From contig NZ_CP040297.1 in the NCBI RefSeq assembly GCF_013393945.1, forward strand, positions 1,876,804 to 1,940,803: a DNA stretch of 64,000 bases, read 5' to 3'. The position numbers were made by a program, and so were the translations under genes. This DNA is from Nostoc sp. TCL26-01 (GTDB taxonomy: Bacteria; Cyanobacteriota; Cyanobacteriia; Cyanobacteriales; Nostocaceae). Positions 36,001 to 43,362 of this stretch are shown in pieces; the stretch's first letter is position 1; the number at the start of each line of letters is the position of its first letter. The notes beneath the pieces are model-generated. The model ran no database searches. It saw nothing but the letters and a program-made list of their open reading frames with translations, and was not told the origin of the DNA.

Positions 36001-39000
36001 GTTGGTAGTGCTACCAGTGCTAACGGGGCAGAAATTCCCGCCTTTGATCCTGTGAGCGATCGCCTATTCGTCGTTGCTGGCAATACAGTTGAAATTTATA
36101 CCGTCAGCAATACAGGTACTCTGACTGCGGCTGGTAGCTTGACTCCTACGCTCGTTCCTCCTCCTGGTATAGAATTAATTCCTAATAGCGTAGCTGTAAA
36201 AAATGGTGTTGTCGCTGTTGCTGAAGCGATTCGGAACACCACCACAGGCGCACAACTCACAGGACAGGTGAGTTTCTACGATGCTGCTAATGGCACATCA
36301 TTAAACGCTGTGTTCGTGGGTGTATTGCCTGATATGCTGACATTTACACCCGATGGCACAAAGGTATTGGTAGCCAATGAGGGAGAACCCAACAGCTATG
36401 GTCAAGGAAACTCGGTTGATCCAGAAGGTTCTGTTAGTATTATTGATATTTCAGGTGGTGTAGCCAATGCCACAGTGCAAACTGCCACTTTCACTAGCTT
36501 TAACAGTCAGATTGCATCTCTCAAAGCAGCTGGGGTGAGAATTATTGGCCCTGGTGCAACAGTTGCCCAGGATGTAGAACCAGAATACATTGCTGTCGCT
36601 GCCGATGGTTTAACAGCGCGGATAACTTTACAAGAAAATAATGCGGTGGCAATTCTCGATATTGCCAGTGCCACCATCACTCAAATTTTGCCTTTGGGTG
36701 CGAAAAATCATAATCTCCCCGGTAATGGTCTAGATGCCAGTGATCAAGATGGTGGGATTAATATTCGCAATTGGCCGATATTTGGATTATATCAACCAGA
36801 TGCGATCGCCAGCTTCACAGTTAGTGGACAAACCTACTACATCACTGCTAACGAAGGTGATTCCCGTAACTACACAGGATTTAACGAAGAAGTTCGCGTT
36901 GGTAATGCCAGCTATGTTTTAGATCCAACTGCTTTCCCCAATGCCACTCTCCTCAAGCAAAACACCAACTTGGGAAGGCTACAACTAACAAACGCCACAG
37001 GGGACACTGACGGAGACGGAGATATTGATCGGATAGAGGCATTTGGCGCGCGTTCTTTCTCCATCTGGAACTCAAACGGCACTCAAGTATTTGATAGTGG
37101 TGATCAACTCGAACAAATCACCGCCGCTAAAACACCAACCTTATTTAACTCCGATGGTGCAGCCGCTACCTTTGATACCCGCAGTGACAACAAAGGCCCA
37201 GAACCAGAAGGTGTTACCGTTGGAGTCATCAATAACCGCACCTATGCCTTTATCGGTTTAGAACGCACAGGTGATGTCATGGTTTATGATGTCACCAATC
37301 CCAACCAACCACAATTTATTCAGTATATTAATACACCTGAAGATATTGCCCCGGAAGGATTGACTTTTATTTCTGCTGCCGACAGTCCCACTGGCAGACC
37401 TCTGTTAGTCACTGCCAATGAAGTTAGCAGAACGGTTGCAGTATTTGCCATTAACCTACCAGGTGTAACTATTACCGAATCTGGTGGCAGTACAAATGTA
37501 GCCGAAGGGGGTGCAACTGATACTTACACAGTGAAGTTGGATAGTCAACCCACAGGAGTTGTCACTATTAGCATTAATCCAGGTAATCAACTCACAACTA
37601 GCACTAATACCCTCACCTTCACCGCTAACAACTGGAATGTAGAACAGACAGTAACTGTGACTGCGGTAGATGACACAGTTGTAGAAGGTAGTCACACTGC
37701 TACGATTACTCATGCGATCGCTAATAGCGGTACTAACTACGATAGCCTGATCATTCCTCTCATTACTGTCAATATTACTGACAACGACACACCACCCATT
37801 ACAGGTACATCAGGCAACGACATCCTCACAGGCACAAATGGCAACGACACCATCAACGGCTTAGAAGGTAATGACTACCTCATCGGCAATGCCGGCAATG
37901 ACACCCTCAACTGTGGCACAGGCAACGACTACGGATTTGGTGGTGCAGGCGATGACACCATCAACGGTAATGATGGCAATGATTTACTCTACGGTAATGA
38001 AGGTAACGATACTCTCAATGGTGGTGAAGGTAACGATAACCTCGACGGTGGCCCTGGTAATGACACTCTCATTGGCGGCAACGGCAACGACACTTACACT
38101 GTCGATAGCTTGAACGATAACATTACCGAAACTGCCACAGGCGGAACTAGAGATAAAGTCAACTCTTCTATCACTTGGACGCTGGGAGAAAACCTGGAAA
38201 ACCTCACTTTGATTGGTCGCGCTGCTATCAACGGTACTGGTAATAGCCTCAATAACCAAATCTTCGGCAATGATGCCAGCAATACCCTCGATGGTGGTGA
38301 TGGTAATGACTGGTTAGTCGGACAAGATGGTGATGATACCCTGATTGGTGGTGCTGGCAATGACCGACTTGATGGTGGTAAGGGTAATGATAACTTTAAT
38401 GGTGGTGCTGGCGATGATATCTATGAGATAGATAGTGTTAATGATGTGATTACAGAAGCTGCCAATGAGGGTACAGATACTGTCATCTCTAGTGTGGAGT
38501 TAACTTTAGCCGTCAATTTTGAGAATTTAACTTTGGTGGGAACTGCCAATCTCAATGGTACTGGGAATGATGTCAGCAATCGTTTAGTTGGTAATGGTAG
38601 TAATAATACTCTGACTGGCTTGATTGGTAATGACTATCTCTCTGGTGAAGGGGGAAATGACACCCTTGTTGGTGGTTCAGGGAATGACACCCTTGTTGGT
38701 GGTAGTGGTGTCGATACTTTTGATTTGACTGCTAGTTTGAGTGCTTTTGATACTATCTTGGATTTCCAAGCTGGTGAGACTGTACTTTTGTCGGGTTCTG
38801 AGTTTGGCTTGAGTCAAGCTGGGACAATGGATGCTAGTTTATTCCGTTTGGGGAGTACGGCTGATAACTCTACTCAACGCTTCATCTACAATCAAGCTAC
38901 TGGTGCTTTGTCTTTTGACTCTGATGGTAGTGGTGCGACTGCACAGGTGCAAATTGCTTTGTTTTCTAATCGTGTGGCTTTATCTAATACCAATTTTACT

Positions 39001-39018
39001 TTCATTTCCGAAGGGTAA
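33079..39018 (+). CDS. Giant RTX-type exoprotein: DUF4347, CARDB, Calx-beta, choice-of-anchor-like domain, Ca-binding repeats
   Basis: 1979 residues with no N-terminal signal; C-terminal RTX repeats imply type I secretion. Residues about 1-165 are DUF4347, with HIVSHGTQG (His57) and LLYGCNVAQG (Cys100), a caspase-like His/Cys layout. About 165-485 is a repetitive beta region. Two CARDB-like domains (about 490-740) each end DPNNTITESNE. Two Calx-beta domains cover about 750-970. About 980-1460 is a phytase-like/choice-of-anchor-I propeller (PDGTKVLVANEGEPNSYG, GDVMVYDVTNPNQPQF). A further Calx-like domain and GGxGND nonapeptides (about 1575-1900) follow, then a C-terminal DTILDFQAGE segment. 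Calcium-dependent extracellular role inferred; substrate unknown. Confidence 0.92.
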   Translation: MNGILFVDSTVPNYQNLIQGLNADTQVVILDPNQDGILQITEALKSGIFDTVHIVSHGTQGNLQLGTAQLNAATVPTYSHLLGQWSNYLAPGADILLYGCNVAQGNAGQNFVQQLHQVTGADIAASDDATGSVVLGGDWDLEYSTGTITAPLAFQIGAMAAYNSVLAPFTAGNLVVVRVNNEEFDTASAVFLDEYNTTNTGQTALQSINLPTSDSGRNQTFTLSNYSFSEGGLNLSTNRRYLTLAGYDAAPGTANITENSRIQRVVARVDFNGVIDTTTTFSNNTPIFSAVTDDGTRFWTGSAYNGNNTSGISYTILGSSTNQQISVVEATFVSIFNGQLYTSYFNTIDTVGSGLPTTSGQITTEVVSSFGELSAYTILDRNPGVPGLDTLYAADLFSGLLKFSFDGTNWTDRGSIDGSLTGLTGVINGSSVDLYATDFESNSLLKFTDTTAFDADISGSFTTLATAPANTSFRGVAFAPTPPPLSDLTISLSDSPDPVTVGNNLTYTLTVNNSGAANASGVAVDFTLPSGLSVVGVPGVSNGFTYAGTTGGVAKFSGGNINTSSSATLTVQVTPNTPGTLTSGTAIVDPNNTITESNESNNSAAAIATTVNVPPRPDLNVGIITPGPLYVGTPFNYTLNVQNNGTANASGIELRFTLPANLTYNSANILGGGFSNLTVSGSTLTFTGGSINAGSFAQINVNVTPTQAGTLGTSTLVADPNNTITESNEANNSISTSNVTVNPAPTVNLSVSSNTGSEAGTTVITVTATASNSISGSKTVNLAVTGTGITASDYILSNTTITIPSGQTTGSVTFTVVDDAVFEGTETATLTIRNPSANITLGSTTTQNITITDNDTPPPVNLSVNTNAGTEAGTTIITVTATAASAVSGNQTVNLGVSGTGITASDYYLSNPTITIANGQTSGSVSFIVADDAIAEGTETAILTISNPSAGISLGTTTSQNISITNNDTSFLIKVGSATSANGAEIPAFDPVSDRLFVVAGNTVEIYTVSNTGTLTAAGSLTPTLVPPPGIELIPNSVAVKNGVVAVAEAIRNTTTGAQLTGQVSFYDAANGTSLNAVFVGVLPDMLTFTPDGTKVLVANEGEPNSYGQGNSVDPEGSVSIIDISGGVANATVQTATFTSFNSQIASLKAAGVRIIGPGATVAQDVEPEYIAVAADGLTARITLQENNAVAILDIASATITQILPLGAKNHNLPGNGLDASDQDGGINIRNWPIFGLYQPDAIASFTVSGQTYYITANEGDSRNYTGFNEEVRVGNASYVLDPTAFPNATLLKQNTNLGRLQLTNATGDTDGDGDIDRIEAFGARSFSIWNSNGTQVFDSGDQLEQITAAKTPTLFNSDGAAATFDTRSDNKGPEPEGVTVGVINNRTYAFIGLERTGDVMVYDVTNPNQPQFIQYINTPEDIAPEGLTFISAADSPTGRPLLVTANEVSRTVAVFAINLPGVTITESGGSTNVAEGGATDTYTVKLDSQPTGVVTISINPGNQLTTSTNTLTFTANNWNVEQTVTVTAVDDTVVEGSHTATITHAIANSGTNYDSLIIPLITVNITDNDTPPITGTSGNDILTGTNGNDTINGLEGNDYLIGNAGNDTLNCGTGNDYGFGGAGDDTINGNDGNDLLYGNEGNDTLNGGEGNDNLDGGPGNDTLIGGNGNDTYTVDSLNDNITETATGGTRDKVNSSITWTLGENLENLTLIGRAAINGTGNSLNNQIFGNDASNTLDGGDGNDWLVGQDGDDTLIGGAGNDRLDGGKGNDNFNGGAGDDIYEIDSVNDVITEAANEGTDTVISSVELTLAVNFENLTLVGTANLNGTGNDVSNRLVGNGSNNTLTGLIGNDYLSGEGGNDTLVGGSGNDTLVGGSGVDTFDLTASLSAFDTILDFQAGETVLLSGSEFGLSQAGTMDASLFRLGSTADNSTQRFIYNQATGALSFDSDGSGATAQVQIALFSNRVALSNTNFTFISEG

Positions 39019-39020
39019 GT

Positions 39021-39059
39021 AAGAAACCCGACTTGTTGAAGAAAGAAGTCGGGTTTCTT
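39021..39059 (+). terminator. Rho-independent terminator after the exoprotein gene
   Basis: A 14-bp perfect stem aagaaacccgactt/aagtcgggtttctt with an 11-nt loop, starting three bases after the stop codon and ending in a T-rich stretch. Confidence 0.85.
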
Positions 39060-39118
39060 GTTGTCCATGAATGATTTAGGATTGCTATATCAGTGGTTGG
39101 TTAGAGGATATTTTATAG

Positions 39119-39934
39119 ATGGTTGCCCAAAATCAAGAATTAGATGCTGTGCAGTGGGTGAAAACTCGTTCTTCCCTTGATCCAAATCAATCCACATTTC
39201 TCACTTGGACAGGTAAAATTTATGCCTTTATTCCCGGTGAAAAAAGAAAACTACTATTTAAAATGCTGGGTGTAAGCGTCAGTCGCTGTATTCCCACAGA
39301 AGAAGGTAGCTGGGATTTTACCTCCAGAGAGTTAACATATTATTTAAACCCAGAAAACGACGAAATTTTACGTAAATGGGAAAATCCTTGGACAGGCCAG
39401 ATAGTCCCAGTCATTCATGTGGCTAACAATCCCGTGCAAGGACATTTTCAAGGTAAATTTCCTGCCCAAATAGAGGGAGATACAACCACTTTTGTCTTTG
39501 ATATTTTTCCGACATATCCTAATCCCTTAGCTGAAGATGCTAACTTTGCTGAATATAGCCCCTATCCAACTTATCAAGCCGCCGAATTATTTAAACTCAG
39601 CGTACCCACCGCAGACTTATTTAACTCAGACTTGCTCTCAGTCTCTGAGCTAAAACTCAGTTGGGATAGAATCGGTCAATGGCTACCTTGGATGAAAATG
39701 AGCGATCGCCCCGGCAATTTAATCTATAGTGCTTTTGGTAGTAAAGTTAAAGGTCTAACAGATTTACCCCAGTTACTCCAAGATGAAATAAATACTCGCG
39801 TTCCTTTATACAAACAAGCCCCAAAAGCATTTATAGAAGGTGAAGACATGACATCTTGGCTATATTTCCAAAAACACTTTCAGTCCTACTTAGCCGGTGA
39901 AATCTTCCCCCTACCGGCAGTGAGTGATGAGTGA
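39119..39934 (+). CDS. DUF1838-family protein
   Basis: 271 residues, no signal peptide. It matches the DUF1838 style: FLTWTGKIYAFIPGEKRKLL near the start, SWDFTSRELTYYLNPENDEIL, KWENPWTGQIVPVIHVANNPV, and a C-terminal FIEGEDMTSWLYFQKHF. Biochemical function unknown. A GAGG sequence lies about 12 nt upstream of the ATG. The final residues (AVSDE) and the stop come from the STRR that follows (gtgagtgatgagtgatgag), so the repeat has replaced or extended the native end. Confidence 0.85.
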   Translation: MVAQNQELDAVQWVKTRSSLDPNQSTFLTWTGKIYAFIPGEKRKLLFKMLGVSVSRCIPTEEGSWDFTSRELTYYLNPENDEILRKWENPWTGQIVPVIHVANNPVQGHFQGKFPAQIEGDTTTFVFDIFPTYPNPLAEDANFAEYSPYPTYQAAELFKLSVPTADLFNSDLLSVSELKLSWDRIGQWLPWMKMSDRPGNLIYSAFGSKVKGLTDLPQLLQDEINTRVPLYKQAPKAFIEGEDMTSWLYFQKHFQSYLAGEIFPLPAVSDE

Positions 39935-40180
39935 TGAGTGCTGAGTGATGAGTGCTGAGTGCTGAGTGCTGAGTAGGGAGTGGGGGAGTGCTGAGTGGGG
40001 GGAGTGGGGGAGTGAGGGAGTGAGGGAGTGAGGGAGTGAGGGAGTGAGGGAGTGAGGGAGTGAGGGATTAGTAAAATAGTGATTAATGACTAGTGACTAA
40101 TGACTAATGACTAATGACTAATGACTAATGACTAATGACTAATGACTATTGACCATTGACCATTGACCATTGACCAATGA
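39923..40180. repeat. Large STRR block (gagtgct, gagtgag, aatgact, ttgacca units)
   Basis: About 250 bp of successive tandem arrays: gagtgctgagtgctgag, then eight or more gagtgagg units, then about nine aatgact units, then four ttgacca units. It begins inside the DUF1838 gene's last codons and ends over the SDR start codon. It is not CRISPR because there are no spacers. Confidence 0.9.
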
Positions 40181-41169
40181 CTAACATAAAACATCTTGAG
40201 GGAAAAGTGGCACTAGTCACAGGTGCTACACGAGGGATTGGTAAAGGGATTGCGATCGCTCTTGGTGAAGCTGGTGCTACTGTCTATGTTACAGGACGCA
40301 GACTCAATAATGATGGGGTTTCTGGTGATGATGTTTCTGGAAGTTTGAGTGAAACAAAATTAGCCGTAGAAGCCGCAGGTGGTGTGTGTATTCCTGTACA
40401 GGTTGACCAGAGTGATGATGAGCAGGTGCGATCGCTTTTTGCACGTATCCAAGATGAACAAAATGGCAATCTAGACTTACTTGTGAATAATGCTTTTGCT
40501 GGAGTCCAAGCCTTAAGTGATGCCCAAGAGCATCCCTTTTGGGATTTTGATTCGAGTTTGTGGGACGCTTGTAATCATGTTGGGTTGCGTAGTCACTATG
40601 TTGCGAGTATTTATGCTGCCCAAATCATGACTAAACGCCAAAAAGGATTGATTTGTCATATTTCTTCTTGGGGCGGAATGTCATATATATTTGGTACAGC
40701 TTATGGTGCAGGTAAGGCAGGATGCGATCGCCTGGCAGCTGATATGGCAGTAGAATTAAAACCCTACAATGTGGCATCTGTTTCTATTTGGCCAGGTATT
40801 GTTGGGACTGAACATATTTCTCGCCTCGCTGAGGCAATGAATGAAAATGATTTGACCAACCAAAGAAATTCTGCGATCGCTGAACGATATAATTGGGAAA
40901 CTCCCCTACTCACAGGTAGAGCGATCGCCAAGCTAGCCGCAGAACCAAATATCATCCAGCGTACAGGCAAAGTCCAAATTGTTGCCGAAATAGCTCAAAA
41001 ATACGGACTAGTAGATCAAGATGGCAATCTACCCGTATCATTGCGTTCCCTGCGCTTTCTAGTACCATTTAGCATACCTGGACTAAGAAAATATTCTTGG
41101 CTCGTACCCGATATGAAAATACCTTGGTCATTGTTGCTACTCAGTTTGCTAAAATCACCCAAGATTTGA
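40177..41169 (+). CDS. Short-chain dehydrogenase/reductase (DHRS1-like)
   Basis: 330 residues. The Rossmann motif is TGATRGIGKG, the active site ISSWGG ... YGAGKAG (Ser, Tyr-x3-Lys), and NAFAG replaces the usual NNAG variant. The sequence WPGIVGTEHI follows. The C-terminus extends about 60 residues beyond a minimal SDR, ending in a hydrophobic LLLLSLLKSPK. Substrate unknown. The start ATG at 40177 falls within an aatgact/ttgacca STRR; no other start precedes the GKVALVTGAT strand, so the repeat now supplies the translation start region. Confidence 0.92.
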   Translation: MTNIKHLEGKVALVTGATRGIGKGIAIALGEAGATVYVTGRRLNNDGVSGDDVSGSLSETKLAVEAAGGVCIPVQVDQSDDEQVRSLFARIQDEQNGNLDLLVNNAFAGVQALSDAQEHPFWDFDSSLWDACNHVGLRSHYVASIYAAQIMTKRQKGLICHISSWGGMSYIFGTAYGAGKAGCDRLAADMAVELKPYNVASVSIWPGIVGTEHISRLAEAMNENDLTNQRNSAIAERYNWETPLLTGRAIAKLAAEPNIIQRTGKVQIVAEIAQKYGLVDQDGNLPVSLRSLRFLVPFSIPGLRKYSWLVPDMKIPWSLLLLSLLKSPKI

Positions 41170-41376
41170 TGAGCTTTGTTTAACCACAAAGACACAAAGA
41201 CACAAAGAGTCCTAAGATTAACCAGAAAAGTGACCTATTATTCAGATTTCTATCGACCACAAACACACAATCATTAACGAGGGTTGCTACTGTATTCCCT
41301 CTTGATTCCAGTTTTTCCTTGCAAGAATTAGCTGGGATCTAATGTTGTGCCTTAATTTAAAGTTCGATGGTTGTAG

Positions 41377-41640
41377 ATGAACATAGGAATAATTGAGCCT
41401 TACAGTAACGGGTTTTTGGAAGTTGTACCAGAGAGTGACTATTGGCAGATTGTCGCTATACACATCAACGGCGAAGCTTTCTGTCCTACCCCTCGGCTTT
41501 ATCGTTCAGAAAGCGTAGCATTTGCCAAAGCTGCACAAATTTATGATTGGATAGCTAACAATGAACCAGAAATGAGTAATGGGACTTGCTATTGCTCTCA
41601 ATTGCAACTCATTTTGTGGCAGCAGTCGAAAGTATCTTAA
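41377..41640 (+). CDS. Conserved hypothetical protein, 87 aa
   Basis: Starts MNIGIIEPYSNGFLEVVPES. A small mixed alpha/beta protein with FCPTPRLYRSESVAFAKAAQIYDWI and a Cys pair (TCYCSQLQ). No signal or known domain. The stop TAA is followed at once by STRR. Function unknown. Confidence 0.7.
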   Translation: MNIGIIEPYSNGFLEVVPESDYWQIVAIHINGEAFCPTPRLYRSESVAFAKAAQIYDWIANNEPEMSNGTCYCSQLQLILWQQSKVS

Positions 41641-41889
41641 TGATGAGTGCTGAGTGCTGAGTGATGAGTGGGGGAGTGAGGGAGTGATACCATTTCACGT
41701 TAATCATGATACACATGAATTATGTAGAGACGTTGCATTGCAACGTCTCTACTGTTTCACATTTAAAGGAAATTGGTATGAGGGAGTGGGGGAGTGAGGG
41801 AGCTAGTGAGGGAGTAAGAATTGCTAATGACTAATGACTAATGACCAATGACTATTGACCATTGACTAATTAGTGATACAATACACTTC
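41641..41889. repeat. STRR region split by a 93-bp MITE
   Basis: gagtgct/gagtgaggg units at 41641-41686 and again at 41780-41815, then aatgact/ttgacca units. The MITE at 41687-41779 appears to have inserted into the STRR. No gene. Confidence 0.85.
41687..41779. repeat. MITE copy (ATACCA termini) with central 29-bp palindrome
   Basis: It is nearly identical to 22571-22662. The palindrome is at 41724-41752. It lies inside an STRR array, so it is younger than the array or moved with it. Confidence 0.85.
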
Positions 41890-42783
41890 ATGTTTCCTAG
41901 CTTTTTACCTGCCACCGTTGGGCAACTTACTGAATCAGAGTCGATCGCTCTAGCTCAGAGTATCCAAACTCAGGCGATCGCTACGCCTTTGAGTAATCAA
42001 TTAATCACTACAACCTATGTGTGTCAAGGTAGTGGTGGTGTACCAATTTTATTAATTCACGGTTTTGATAGTTCTGTATTAGAATACCGTCGTCTTTTGC
42101 CACTCCTAGCCCTAGAAAACGAAACTTGGGCAGTGGATTTGTTGGGTTTTGGATTTACACAGAGGCTTTCAGGGATACAATTTAGTCCTGTTGCCATTAA
42201 AACCCACCTATATTATTTCTGGAAAACTCTGATTAACCAACCTGTGATTTTAGTAGGTGCATCGATGGGAGGTGCAGCAGCTATTGATTTCACTCTCACC
42301 TATCCCGAAGTTGTACACAAATTGGTGTTAATTGACAGTGCTGGGTTGAAAGGGGGTTCACCTTTAAGTAAGTTCATGTTTCCCCCATTGGGTTATTTAG
42401 CATCTCAGTTTTTGCGTAGTCCTAAAGTACGCGATTTCGTTGCTCGTGCTGCTTATAAAAACCCCAGTTTTGCTACTGTTGATGCTTTATACTGTGGGGC
42501 TTTACATTTAGAAAGTTCTAGTTGGAGTGAGGCTTTAATTGCCTTTACTAAAAGTGGTGGTTATACAGCTTTTCGATTTACAAAACTTGCCGAAATTGTC
42601 TCACCAACGTTAATTTTGTGGGGTGATGCTGATAAGATTTTGGGGACTGAAGATGGTAAAAGATTTAACCGGGCAATTCCTCAGAGTCAACTTATCTGGA
42701 TTGAAAATTGTGGTCATATTCCCCATTTAGAACAACCACAAATTACATCGCAACATATTCTCAATTTTCGCTCTTCAGTCTAA
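41890..42783 (+). CDS. Alpha/beta-fold hydrolase
   Basis: 297 residues. The oxyanion segment is ILLIHGFDSSVLEYRRLLP, the nucleophile elbow VGASMGGAAAIDF (Ser), the acid WGDADKI (Asp) and the His GHIPHLEQP, a complete catalytic triad. The domain order and VDLLGFGFTQR fit the epoxide hydrolase/haloperoxidase-like superfamily. Substrate unknown. ATG at 41890 follows an AT-rich stretch (gatacaatacacttc). Confidence 0.92.
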   Translation: MFPSFLPATVGQLTESESIALAQSIQTQAIATPLSNQLITTTYVCQGSGGVPILLIHGFDSSVLEYRRLLPLLALENETWAVDLLGFGFTQRLSGIQFSPVAIKTHLYYFWKTLINQPVILVGASMGGAAAIDFTLTYPEVVHKLVLIDSAGLKGGSPLSKFMFPPLGYLASQFLRSPKVRDFVARAAYKNPSFATVDALYCGALHLESSSWSEALIAFTKSGGYTAFRFTKLAEIVSPTLILWGDADKILGTEDGKRFNRAIPQSQLIWIENCGHIPHLEQPQITSQHILNFRSSV

Positions 42784-42896
42784 ATGACTTGATACAGCAA
42801 CTAGCAGATTAATAACTGTTTTTAAAAACCAAAAAGCTGTTTCTGAAAACATATTCTTCCGGATGCAATTAGATATAGCTGAATAATTACTATACA

Positions 42897-43241
42897 GTGA
42901 ATATATATGTTCAAGCTATGGAAATGCCTCAGCGCGTATCGGTTCGCTACAAGGACGTATCCTACAATATCAATGAGATACGCTTAAAAACATTTCGTCT
43001 TGGGTTGCAAATTTGGGAAGAACAAAGCAAACCTAGAAAAACAGAAATGTATGAATTCATACTATCTTGTTTAAAACAAGTTGATCGCCAAGATAGATTT
43101 ATCTTTTCTCTACTATTTATAGAGTTAGCTGACCTCATCCGTGATTCTGCTTTAAATCGGAATACGAAAGAAGATTTAATTAAAACAGCTTTTCGAGAGT
43201 TTGCTTTTGCTTTAACTGATTTTGAAGATATTGCTAAATGA
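42897..43241 (+). CDS. Hypothetical protein, about 108-114 aa
   Basis: An open frame from GTG 42897; ATG at 42918 (MEMPQRVSVRYKD) may be the true start. Largely helical (LGLQIWEEQSKPRKTEMYEF, FIFSLLFIELADLIRDSA). No membrane segment. No family recognised. Monocistronic, convergent with trpE. Confidence 0.6.
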   Translation: MNIYVQAMEMPQRVSVRYKDVSYNINEIRLKTFRLGLQIWEEQSKPRKTEMYEFILSCLKQVDRQDRFIFSLLFIELADLIRDSALNRNTKEDLIKTAFREFAFALTDFEDIAK

Positions 43242-43362
43242 ATTTCTAGAGGATGCCTATTTGATTTTTGTTGGCGTAGTCCATAGCACTAGTATTTGAT
43301 TATTGAAAAAAATCAGCACCAGTGGAGAAACTTCTTACCTATTGCCTATTGCCTATTGCCTA
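43242..43362. repeat. STRR (ttgccta units) overlapping the trpE stop
   Basis: attgcctattgcctattgcc at about 43340-43370. On the minus strand this reads ATAGGGAATAGGCAATAGG and includes the trpE stop codon TAG at 43360-43362. Confidence 0.8.

Noticed and set aside
39935..40176. Tandem repeats that could be taken for a CRISPR array
   Set aside because: Units are 7-9 bp with no spacers and no cas genes; they are STRR.
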